From Oscillospiraceae bacterium (lineage in GTDB: Bacteria > Bacillota > Clostridia > Oscillospirales > Acutalibacteraceae), in the NCBI GenBank assembly GCA_028706415.1, contig JAQWBK010000069.1:1-8124 (forward strand): a stretch of 8,124 bases of DNA, given 5' to 3'. Shown piece by piece: positions 1-6,317 of this stretch (within the stretch, counting starts at the first letter, position 1; every line of letters starts with the position of its first letter). The position numbers were made by a program, and so were the translations under genes. Under the pieces are notes generated by a model. The model did no database searches, was not told the origin of the DNA, and saw only the letters and a program-made list of their open reading frames with translations.

Positions 1-64
1 TAATTTAAAGTACAGTTATTATATCATATATTATCATAAATTGACCATTCCTTTCGGGTAGTCC

Positions 65-160
65 GCAAACTTTGTGCGGTTTCGACACTTGTGTCGAAAT
101 TTTGGTCGGTGTTCGACCGAAAAGCACAAATTTGCCGTTTGAAAAATTTATTTTTCAAAC
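65..160. repeat. Nested inverted-repeat cluster (three-way-junction-like intergenic element)
   Basis: Four inverted repeats are packed together. Positions 80-99 form 9-bp arms (TTTCGACAC / GTGTCGAAA) around TT. Positions 100-122 form a 9-bp stem (TTTTGGTCG / CGACCGAAA, one G-U pair). Both sit inside an outer stem in which 65-77 pairs with 124-135, 12 bp with one bulged C at 70. Immediately to the right, 137-160 form perfect 11-bp arms (GTTTGAAAAAT / ATTTTTCAAAC) around TT. The octamer TTGACCAT occurs on both sides, at 41-48 and 162-169, and could be a target-site duplication. There is no ORF inside. It may be a MITE-like or REP-like element or a structured RNA; the pairing is read directly, the role is unknown. 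Confidence 0.6.
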
Positions 161-183
161 TTTGACCATGGATTATTTATAGC

Positions 184-241
184 TTTATTGAGTCGGTGAA
201 AGAACCAACTACCCTCGGCTAAAAGCCGAGGGTAGTTGAGT
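184..241 (+). repeat. Hairpin repeat copy A, downstream of the lipoprotein gene
   Basis: This copy runs from TTTATTG (184-190) to GTTGAGT and contains a perfect 15-bp stem, 206-220 with 224-238, around an AAA loop. Positions 211-241 match 6447-6477 at 28 of 31 bases in the same orientation. It begins 23 nt past the stop codon of the leftward lipoprotein gene, so it could end that operon transcript. However, no clear U-run follows the stem on either strand, and the sister copy at 6410-6477 does not sit at a gene end. A repeat element that may double as a transcript end is the best reading. Confidence 0.65.
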
Positions 242-261
242 TTATTCATTCATTTGTTAGG

Positions 262-1269
262 TTATTTTGCTCCGGCAACCGCCTTTTCAATTGTACCCAT
301 AAAGCCGTCAATAGAGACGGTAACCGTGGCGGTAATATCTTTATTGGTTGCCTTACCGTCCTCGGATATGGCGATTGACTTTACATCGGCAGCCGTCTTG
401 CCTTTCACATACTTGGCAAAAGCAGCGGCCTGCTCATTCCACTCTTTTTTAATACCGGAATTACCCTTCATATTGTACGCGGCTCCCAGCTCGTTCTTTG
501 TTTTCTGCTCGGCTGTCAGATCAGAGGTGATCTTGCCGCTCTTATCAAATTCAACATTTGTTTGAGAAGCGTCGATAACACAGCTTGTGATTTTACCCTG
601 AGCATCGGTGGTGGTAAGCGCATAGCTCGAATATGCCTGTGCAACTCCTACCTTATCAGCGGCTGCATCCTTTGATTTGTTAATGTTGGTGATTACGCCC
701 AGTCCCAGCTTATCATCTGCCTGTGCTCCGTAATCCTTTGCATTGGTAACAGCCTTCTGCACCCCCGCAATGAAATCACCTACGGAAACTGTAACCGATG
801 ATTTAAGGTCACTGCCGGTGGGATGTTTGGCTTCGTCAACAGCAATTCCGGCCACCTGGCTTGCGGTTTTACCTTCCACATAATCGGCAAAAGCAGCGGC
901 TTGTTCATTCCACTCCTTTTTAATTCCGGAAACCCCTTTCATATTGTACGCGAGGCCTAGCTCGTTTTTTGTCTTAAACTCGTTAGTAAGCGGGGTTGTC
1001 AGCTTTCCCTCTTTTGAGAAATTCACCTTTGTCTGCGCAGCATCGATTACGCATTTGACAATCTTACCATCCTTATCAACCGTCACAGCAACAATTGTTG
1101 AATACATCTCGGCAAGGCCGTCCTCTTCTGCGGAATCCTTGGAATTTGCGATAGAGGTGATAACCCCAAGTCCGGTTTTTACAGTGCCCTGGGCTGCCTC
1201 CTTTTTACATCCTGAGAATACTGTGGCTGCAAGCATAACAACCACGATTAGTGCTAAAACCTTTTTCAT
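262..1269 (-). CDS. Two-domain lipoprotein in the PplA position of an EET operon
   Basis: This 335-residue protein has a Lys-start signal peptide and a lipobox-like FSGC, with Cys21 as the predicted lipid-anchored residue, so it should sit on the outer face of the membrane. The mature part is a tandem duplication, roughly residues 31-178 and 187-335. Both halves contain GLGVIT near the start, DxxGKI...CVIDA, KTKNELGxAYNMKG and SGIKKEWNEQAAAFAxYV. Each half ends in a T-V-T-V-S segment followed by an amphipathic stretch (FIAGVQKAV / FMGTIEKAV). The layout recalls the FMN_bind fold, but the S/T-G-A-T/S flavinylation signature is absent from both halves. It ends the operon, 14 nt after eetB, with a GAGGG ribosome site. 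By position it should be the extracellular electron carrier corresponding to Listeria PplA; that function is inferred and flavin attachment is doubtful. Confidence 0.9.
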   Translation of the reverse strand: MKKVLALIVVVMLAATVFSGCKKEAAQGTVKTGLGVITSIANSKDSAEEDGLAEMYSTIVAVTVDKDGKIVKCVIDAAQTKVNFSKEGKLTTPLTNEFKTKNELGLAYNMKGVSGIKKEWNEQAAAFADYVEGKTASQVAGIAVDEAKHPTGSDLKSSVTVSVGDFIAGVQKAVTNAKDYGAQADDKLGLGVITNINKSKDAAADKVGVAQAYSSYALTTTDAQGKITSCVIDASQTNVEFDKSGKITSDLTAEQKTKNELGAAYNMKGNSGIKKEWNEQAAAFAKYVKGKTAADVKSIAISEDGKATNKDITATVTVSIDGFMGTIEKAVAGAK

Positions 1270-1283
1270 TATTTTCCCTCTTT

Positions 1284-1802
1284 CTATTTTAAATCCAGCT
1301 TTTTAAAAGCCGGTAAGAAAACCTTTAATAGGGTAGCGGTTGCAGTTCCCGCCAAAACTCCCGAAATCAATAATATTGGAAGATGAACAATCCAGATAAG
1401 CCCCGAATAAATCAAGGATACTACAATCAACTGCCCGAGATTATGGCAAATTGAACCGGATATGCTTAAAACCAAATAGGATACTCTATCTTTAAAAATC
1501 TTCAGTAGCAATAACATAATAACAATGGATAAAAGCCCGCCGCAGAGGCTCAAAATGCTTGCCACCAGGCCGCGGGTGATAAAGACAAAGTATGATTTCA
1601 GGACCGAGACCAACAAAGCCGTGCGCCCGCCAAGAAAAAACAGGGTGTACATCACCACAATATTGGCAAGACCTAATTTTACCCCGGGAGCGACGAGCGG
1701 CAGCTGAATTAAATCCTCAACCACAGACAGCACAATTGCCGTTGCAAACAGCATGCCGGTAAGAACCAACCTTTTTATTTTTTGCGAAATTTCTGCATTC
1801 AT
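1284..1802 (-). CDS. eetB: Gx/HepS-I-like membrane protein, EetB
   Basis: The protein has 172 residues and is almost wholly hydrophobic, with about five or six membrane segments. It shows the signatures of the Gx transporter / heptaprenyl diphosphate synthase component I family: PGVKLGLANI (39-48), LVASILSLCGGLLS (79-92) and the CHNLGQ element (119-124). In the Listeria EET locus a related membrane protein, EetB, acts with EetA between the quinone pool and the surface carrier; its exact reaction is not known. The ATG is preceded by AAGGAT at a 10-nt spacing. That ribosome site touches the end of a short repeat copy (1818-1843), so the repeat could affect translation. A later Met17 is a less likely start. 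An older name, component I of heptaprenyl diphosphate synthase, fits less well because DmkA here looks like a complete single-chain synthase. Confidence 0.85.
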   Translation of the reverse strand: MNAEISQKIKRLVLTGMLFATAIVLSVVEDLIQLPLVAPGVKLGLANIVVMYTLFFLGGRTALLVSVLKSYFVFITRGLVASILSLCGGLLSIVIMLLLLKIFKDRVSYLVLSISGSICHNLGQLIVVSLIYSGLIWIVHLPILLISGVLAGTATATLLKVFLPAFKKLDLK

Positions 1803-1817
1803 ACTTGTAATAATCCT

Positions 1818-1843
1818 TTTATTGTCTCACCTATTGGTTGAGT
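1818..1843 (+). repeat. Hairpin repeat copy B (short form) inside the operon
   Basis: This copy lies in the 72-nt gap between eetA and eetB. Positions 1818-1832 (TTTATTGTCTCACCT) are identical to 6410-6424, and 1836-1843 (GGTTGAGT) are identical to 6470-6477. It therefore looks like copy C with the central hairpin removed. What remains can still fold as CTCA-CC...GG-T-TGAG. It borders the eetB ribosome site on the minus strand. Confidence 0.5.
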
Positions 1844-1874
1844 TCTCACAGGAATACAATTTATTCGTATGCTG

Positions 1875-2267
1875 TCAGTTCCCTATTATAATATCTATAT
1901 CGTCCTTTTGGGGTTTGTGCTCGCGGACTATTTTTAACACTATTTTATTTGGCAGGCAGGCCGCACTCTGACCCACCATATCCAGCTTGCCCGACCTGAC
2001 GCAGATTTTATCCCTGCAATCGGATTTTTCAAAGCGTATGCTTCCATCCGAAAAAAGATGAAATACCACCTGGGGTTCTTGGGGAATTGAAAACTCTTTA
2101 TCAATATTTTCATCCAAATCCACCGTCATAACCAAATTAGAGTCATGGTAGATTTCGGCTTTTGCGGGAGTTTCGGAAAAATATAATCGGTAAGCTCCCC
2201 AGAAAACAAGACTGGCGACAACTATTGCCAAAACAAATATGATATCGGTTTTATTAAACAGTTTCAT
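1875..2267 (-). CDS. eetA: NusG domain II membrane protein, EetA
   Basis: The protein has 130 residues: a short cytoplasmic tip, one membrane segment at about 9-30, then an extracytoplasmic domain of the NusG_II type. The family signature is clear near the C terminus: SDCRDKICVRSG (82-93) and GQSAACLPNK (99-108), giving Cys84, Cys89 and Cys104. In the Listeria EET locus such a protein (EetA) is needed with EetB to pass electrons from quinol to the extracellular carrier; how it works is not known. The start at 2267 is chosen because AAAGG lies 9 nt upstream and the membrane helix follows at once. A longer reading frame back to 2336 would overlap the dmkB end and adds a non-family N terminus. 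The gap from dmkB is 40 nt. Confidence 0.87.
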   Translation of the reverse strand: MKLFNKTDIIFVLAIVVASLVFWGAYRLYFSETPAKAEIYHDSNLVMTVDLDENIDKEFSIPQEPQVVFHLFSDGSIRFEKSDCRDKICVRSGKLDMVGQSAACLPNKIVLKIVREHKPQKDDIDIIIGN

Positions 2268-2307
2268 GGTATAAAGCCTTTCAACATCTAACCCGACCAC
2301 TCGTGGG

Positions 2308-3210
2308 CTATGACATAAATCCGCTAATAAAAACAAGAAGACTTTGGGTAGCCATAATTATAACATAATTTTTTATAGATGTGATAAATGTGGTCGATTT
2401 ATCCTGATTTTTAAAGAAAATATTTATATTTTTTTGAACAGGAATTATGGTCAATAAAATCAAAAGGCAGACCGGAGAAAGAAGACCCATAATCACCATC
2501 AGTATTATCGAGGCGTATGCAATATAATATAGCCCGGCAAACAGGTATAATGCTTTCTTTTCCAAATAATAAGGCAAGGTATAGCGTTTGACCGCGATAT
2601 CCCTTTCAAGGTCACAAATATTGTTGGCCAGCATTATGTTTGCGGTTGTGCAAAACGGCGCAACAGACAAAAGAAACACCGTTATAAGAGGCATTACTTC
2701 AAAAGATAGATTAATGGTTTTAAGGCTGTAAGACAGCGTTAAATAGGTGTTTTCCGGCATATTAATGTAAAGAAGAATAAAGGGGATTAATAAACCGTAG
2801 AAAAGACCTGAAAAAATCTCGCCCAGCGGCTGCCTTGAAATGGGTATCGGGCCGTATGAATATAAAACCCCGCTCAGAAAGCATAAACCGCCCAAAATAA
2901 GCACGACAATATCGGTGATATACACAAGATATATCCCCAGCGCCGCGCTGATAATAAATAAAGCGATTATAATAAATAGTGCAGTCCTTCGGCCAAACAG
3001 CAAAACCTGCTCATTTGATTTGGTATCGACATAATTGTTGATTGCAGTTGTTGTCAGGTCGAACAGAAACATGGAGGCAAAGAATACAAGTGTTTCGGTT
3101 AGGCTGATACCTTGCCCCGATGCAAACAGAAATGACATGGTTAATAAAAAGGCAAATAAACTGGTAATCTTGGTTGTGATTTCAACATACTTTAAAAAAC
3201 GCTTAACCAA
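2308..3210 (-). CDS. dmkB: UbiA-family prenyltransferase (DHNA polyprenyltransferase), DmkB
   Basis: This 300-residue integral membrane protein has about eight or nine hydrophobic segments. Both Asp-rich UbiA motifs are present: NNYVDTKSNE (58-67; its second residue is Asn where NDxxD is usual) and NNICDLERDIAVKRYTLP (196-213). The MenA-like YSYGPIPISRQPLGE lies at 117-131. The expected reaction joins the polyprenyl diphosphate made by the preceding gene product to 1,4-dihydroxy-2-naphthoate, giving demethylmenaquinone at the membrane. No methyltransferase follows, consistent with the use of demethylmenaquinone in EET. Translation appears to start at a TTG at 3210, with GAGAGGTG 4 nt upstream. 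The only nearby ATG alternative (Met25) would cut into the first membrane helix. The gene starts 17 nt after dmkA. Confidence 0.92.
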   Translation of the reverse strand: MVKRFLKYVEITTKITSLFAFLLTMSFLFASGQGISLTETLVFFASMFLFDLTTTAINNYVDTKSNEQVLLFGRRTALFIIIALFIISAALGIYLVYITDIVVLILGGLCFLSGVLYSYGPIPISRQPLGEIFSGLFYGLLIPFILLYINMPENTYLTLSYSLKTINLSFEVMPLITVFLLSVAPFCTTANIMLANNICDLERDIAVKRYTLPYYLEKKALYLFAGLYYIAYASIILMVIMGLLSPVCLLILLTIIPVQKNINIFFKNQDKSTTFITSIKNYVIIMATQSLLVFISGFMS

Positions 3211-3227
3211 GTCGCACCTCTCTTCTT

Positions 3228-4202
3228 TTATCCAAGGCCGGTATATGCTTTATCCAAAAGTGCGGTTAGCCGCACCTTTTTATTGCTGTGTAAACCCAGA
3301 TTGTCAATTATGATTTTTGCCTTGTCATAGTATCTTTTTGAGATCATACGGGTGTATTCAACACCCTGGGCTTGGTTAACCGCGGCGACCGCTTGGCTTT
3401 TGGTTAACTCGCCGGCTTTTGCAAGTTTCTTAATTTTAGGATTCTTTTTTAGCGTATAAATAAGGGGGAGGGTTATAACCCCCTGTTCATAATCTGATAA
3501 AACCGGCTTTTTTGCATCCTTTTGTGATGATTCATAATCAATGCAGTCATCCACCAGCTGGAATATCATCCCGACATAGTGGCCAAGCCGTGAATACAGC
3601 CCCGCCTCTTTTTTTGAAGTGCCGCAAAGCATGGCTCCTGCATAAAAGCTGGCTTCAAAAAGGGCGGCGGTCTTGCCGGATATTATATATAGATAGCGAT
3701 AGATAGAAAGCTCATAATTCTTGTTATTGATGCCCTGCATTAATTCGCCCAAGCATACCCTGCCCATATAATCCGGCAGTTCAAACTCCAAATATTCCTG
3801 CTTTCGCGTGGCACCCGAAGCGACTTTAAGCGCCAGACAAAACAGATAATCTCCGCTGATAACCGCAGGATGTTTGCCGAATTTCTTTTGGAGGGTAGGC
3901 ATTCCCCTTCGCATATCCGCGTTATCTATAACATCGTCATGCACAAGGGTGGCAAGATGGAGCAGCTCTACCGAAACCGCCATTTTCACAGCATCAGGAT
4001 GAATCAAGCCGTCATCATTTTGGCTACAGGCAAGCAGAGCACTTGCACGGATAAACTTGCCCTTGGACCCGGCCAGATGCTCGGCTTGGGAGCGCACCAC
4101 AGGAGGAACCGACAAAAGGGTCTTGTCAAGTTGCTCCTTTACCATGGCTACACCCTTATCATAGCTTACAAAATCGTTGTTGTTTGAAGTCTCATTAATC
4201 AT
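3228..4202 (-). CDS. dmkA: Polyprenyl diphosphate synthase (trans-isoprenyl), DmkA
   Basis: This 324-residue class I trans-prenyltransferase shows GKFIRA (48-53, substrate Lys/Arg), the first Asp motif LVHDDVID (86-93), GKTAALFEAS (176-185) and the second Asp motif FQLVDDCID (214-222). It should extend an allylic diphosphate with isopentenyl diphosphate to make the quinone side chain. The residues four and five places before the first Asp motif are Thr85 and Ala84. Small residues there are linked in this family to long-chain products. Its place between ndh2 and a UbiA enzyme points to a quinone made specially for this pathway. The ATG at 4202 overlaps the ndh2 end by 8 nt (ATGATTAATG), suggesting translational coupling, but its ribosome site is weak. 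Met20 at 4145 has AAGGG 7 nt upstream and is a serious alternative start. Confidence 0.92.
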   Translation of the reverse strand: MINETSNNNDFVSYDKGVAMVKEQLDKTLLSVPPVVRSQAEHLAGSKGKFIRASALLACSQNDDGLIHPDAVKMAVSVELLHLATLVHDDVIDNADMRRGMPTLQKKFGKHPAVISGDYLFCLALKVASGATRKQEYLEFELPDYMGRVCLGELMQGINNKNYELSIYRYLYIISGKTAALFEASFYAGAMLCGTSKKEAGLYSRLGHYVGMIFQLVDDCIDYESSQKDAKKPVLSDYEQGVITLPLIYTLKKNPKIKKLAKAGELTKSQAVAAVNQAQGVEYTRMISKRYYDKAKIIIDNLGLHSNKKVRLTALLDKAYTGLG

Positions 4203-6189
4203 TATAAATATATAACCGCCTCACGAAACCAAGTTTTTTCCATTTCCGTTTTAGGAACGGCGTTGCATAATAATCAAGACCCAAAACCCTGCCCGAGAAA
4301 ATCATTGCAACCGCAGCAAATACCATCCATAGATTGCCCAGGTATAGCCCGGTGGTGCAAACGAACATAAATTGAAGCACCAGGGAAAACGCAGAAGACG
4401 GGGTTGTAAACAGTCCTCCGATAAGAGCAAGCCCGATTAAGATTTCGGCAGCCACTATAAAAATCTGCATGGCAAGCTGTATTCCGTCATAAGGCAAAAT
4501 AACCTTGTCGACAAACAAATTCATCAATGGAACATCCAGTTTTACTGCAAAGTCAGCAAGGGAGGACTGGGCAAGCTCCTTGCCGCTTACAAACAATATT
4601 CTGAACAGTCCTAAAAAATTGAAATTGATGAATACCTGACCTACCGCCTCGGCCGCCCCTCCTGCCGCCCCGGGGGTTGCAGCGGATACCGCATCGGCCG
4701 CAGCCTGTGCTACCGCGGGAGTTGCCGCACTTGCCGCATCCCCCGCTCCGTTAAGGATGGAATCATACCAGGATTGGGCTCCGCTGAAAAAGCCATCCAG
4801 TTTGGGGGATAGCAGCCAACCCTCGACCACCTTTTTTACACCCTCAAAAACCCATACCCCACCCAGCCATAAACGCAGAGGTACCAGAAGGAAGCTGGGG
4901 GTTTTATTTGATAAATGCCCACCGACAAAGCTTCGGTTATGCCTTATGGTGAAGAATTCATGTTTAAGATAGCTTATTATCTTGTTCCACCCAAGAACCT
5001 GAACGAAATATATAATATTAATAAAATGCTTGGCAAACATTGCTAGGAAAGAGGGCAGGCTGAATTTGTGGCTGGCGGTCCCTACCAGAGCAGAGCCGTA
5101 TCTTCCCCCCACGCTAACCATAATTCCGTGAAATTTCGGGTTGTATTCCAACAGTTCACCTTTACCGGTGATTGCTTGGATAATATTATGCGCTGCAACA
5201 TCGGCGCTCTGCTCGCAGTTTTCAACAATCTGGGGTACCGGCATCTCCTCGCCCTCAGGGACAAACAGAATATTGTCGCCTACCACGAAAATATTTTCAT
5301 CGGCGGTGGAACGCAGATGCTTGTCGGTCTGAAGGCGGCACCTACATGCCGAGGGCAGTGTCTCTGCCGCCTTTTGCGTAATATCCGCACTTTGGGTTCC
5401 GGTTGCCCATATAACAGTTTTCGTATCTATATGCAGCTGTTCTCCATTGCGGCTAAGCTCGATGTAATCCTCCCCAACCTTAACAACACTGGACTGGAGA
5501 TAAAGATTAACTCCGCATTTTCTCAGACGCTTTTCAATTTTGGCGGAAAGCTTTGCGGTAAGTGTGGGGACTACACAGGGCAGAGTATCGGCAACATTGA
5601 TCGAAACAAGAGAAGGGTCAATTTCATGCTCTTGGCACAGTATAGGAACATACTCTGCCAGCTCGCCCACCATTTCGGTGCCGGTAAATCCAGCCCCTGC
5701 AACAAAAAAGGTTAATAGCTTCCTTCTTTCTTCATCATAGGTTTCACACTCGGCTTTACGAAAACAGTCGCGTATATGATCCCGTAGTACAACCGCATCA
5801 TTAAATGACCAAAGCTTATATGAAAACTCCTCAGCTCCCGGAACACCAAAGAAGGTCGGGCGGGAGCCGGCAGCCATGACAAGGTAATCATACTGATATT
5901 TTTCCTGCAAACCATTGACGGTTTTGTTTTCAAAATCTATATCTTGAATGTTGTCCAGTATCACCTGAACATTTCTGCCTGCAAACACCTTATTAAGGCT
6001 GAGTTTGATACTATCCTCGTCCACACGGTTGGCAGCCACCTCATGCAATTCGGTAAGCATGGTATGAAAGGGGTTTTTGTCGATTATTTTTATATTTACT
6101 TCGGTGTTCTTTCTAAGCTTCTTTTCAAGCTTTTTTGCTGTCAATATTCCGGCATATCCTGCCCCGACAATAACAATATTATACTGCAT
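4195..6189 (-). CDS. ndh2: Type II NADH dehydrogenase with C-terminal membrane domain, Ndh2
   Basis: This 664-residue protein has an N-terminal flavoprotein half: FAD-binding VGAGYAG (8-14), NADH-binding VAGAGFTGTE (163-172) and the FAD-contacting FVVGDN (301-306). From about residue 430 a DoxX-like membrane domain follows. It starts PLRLWLGGVWVFEG and continues with hydrophobic segments near 571-592, 597-615 and 617-635. Ordinary NDH-2 enzymes are about 400 residues and lack this extension; the EET Ndh2 of Listeria carries a comparable one. It should oxidise cytosolic NADH and reduce the quinone made by the next two genes. The usual AQxAxQ quinone-site motif is not found; the matching segment reads QIVENCEQ (320-327). 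An Ala/Gly-rich stretch (481-518) interrupts the membrane domain. The start at 6189 is set by AAGGGGA 5 nt upstream; the in-frame ATG at 6228 has no such site. Confidence 0.93.
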   Translation of the reverse strand: MQYNIVIVGAGYAGILTAKKLEKKLRKNTEVNIKIIDKNPFHTMLTELHEVAANRVDEDSIKLSLNKVFAGRNVQVILDNIQDIDFENKTVNGLQEKYQYDYLVMAAGSRPTFFGVPGAEEFSYKLWSFNDAVVLRDHIRDCFRKAECETYDEERRKLLTFFVAGAGFTGTEMVGELAEYVPILCQEHEIDPSLVSINVADTLPCVVPTLTAKLSAKIEKRLRKCGVNLYLQSSVVKVGEDYIELSRNGEQLHIDTKTVIWATGTQSADITQKAAETLPSACRCRLQTDKHLRSTADENIFVVGDNILFVPEGEEMPVPQIVENCEQSADVAAHNIIQAITGKGELLEYNPKFHGIMVSVGGRYGSALVGTASHKFSLPSFLAMFAKHFINIIYFVQVLGWNKIISYLKHEFFTIRHNRSFVGGHLSNKTPSFLLVPLRLWLGGVWVFEGVKKVVEGWLLSPKLDGFFSGAQSWYDSILNGAGDAASAATPAVAQAAADAVSAATPGAAGGAAEAVGQVFINFNFLGLFRILFVSGKELAQSSLADFAVKLDVPLMNLFVDKVILPYDGIQLAMQIFIVAAEILIGLALIGGLFTTPSSAFSLVLQFMFVCTTGLYLGNLWMVFAAVAMIFSGRVLGLDYYATPFLKRKWKKLGFVRRLYIYND

Positions 6190-6194
6190 GATAA

Positions 6195-6201
6195 TCCCCT
6201 T
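6195..6201 (-). promoter_or_regulatory. Shine-Dalgarno site that sets the ndh2 start
   Basis: On the minus strand AAGGGGA lies 5 nt before the ATG at 6189. This places translation at MQYNIVIVGAG, exactly where the FAD-binding fold begins, and rules against the longer frame from 6228. Confidence 0.8.
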
Positions 6202-6238
6202 AATAATTATTAGACATTTTGTGGACATTTAGGATAAA

Positions 6239-6253
6239 ATAAAATCATTTTAT
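6239..6253. promoter_or_regulatory. Palindrome at the predicted transcription start (candidate operator)
   Basis: ATAAAAT-C-ATTTTAT has 7-bp arms and covers about +5 to +19 of the operon transcript. Its core AATNATT is shared with Fur/PerR-type boxes, but only ten of fourteen defined positions fit the PerR consensus, and the tract is AT-rich. It could arise by chance. Confidence 0.3.
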
Positions 6254-6263
6254 ATTTAGAACA

Positions 6264-6292
6264 ATTATAAAGTACACAAAATAGAGTGTCAA
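6264..6292 (-). promoter_or_regulatory. Consensus sigma-A promoter of the EET operon
   Basis: Read on the minus strand, TTGACA (6292-6287) and TATAAT (6269-6264) are separated by exactly 17 nt, a perfect match to the housekeeping consensus. Transcription should start near 6257, giving a leader of about 67 nt before ndh2. Such a promoter would be strong unless held back. Two palindromes flank it, at 6299-6317 upstream and 6239-6253 just downstream of the predicted start, and are candidate operators. Confidence 0.85.
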
Positions 6293-6298
6293 CATATT

Positions 6299-6317
6299 TC
6301 AGCAAATAATTTGCTGA
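6299..6317. promoter_or_regulatory. 19-nt palindrome upstream of the operon -35 (candidate operator)
   Basis: TCAGCAAAT-A-ATTTGCTGA is a perfect palindrome with 9-bp arms about one base. It lies 6 nt upstream of the -35 hexamer of the EET operon. Place and symmetry suit a dimeric regulator, but it does not match the FNR (TTGAT-N4-ATCAA) or Rex consensus. The regulator is unknown. Confidence 0.5.

Noticed and set aside
206..238. Simple intrinsic terminator for the operon
   Set aside because: The 15-bp stem is strong, but no U-run follows on either strand and a near-identical copy lies between two promoters, so a repeat element is the better primary label.
1..261. CRISPR array or tRNA gene in the structured left region
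   Set aside because: The hairpins differ from each other in sequence and length and have no regular spacing, and no cloverleaf with T-loop sequence is present.
3870..4187. 105-codon plus-strand ORF opposite dmkA
   Set aside because: It lies antisense to the first Asp-rich motif region of dmkA and shows no family features.
5068..5715. 215-codon plus-strand ORF inside ndh2
   Set aside because: It lies wholly opposite the well-supported ndh2 flavoprotein domain, has no recognisable motif, and no promoter or ribosome site of its own.
6190..6257. FMN riboswitch in the leader of the EET operon
   Set aside because: The leader is only about 67 nt, AT-rich, and has none of the conserved paired elements of the RFN aptamer.
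6299..6317. FNR or Rex binding site
   Set aside because: The palindrome TCAGCAAAT-A-ATTTGCTGA fits neither TTGAT-N4-ATCAA nor the Rex consensus in spacing or bases.
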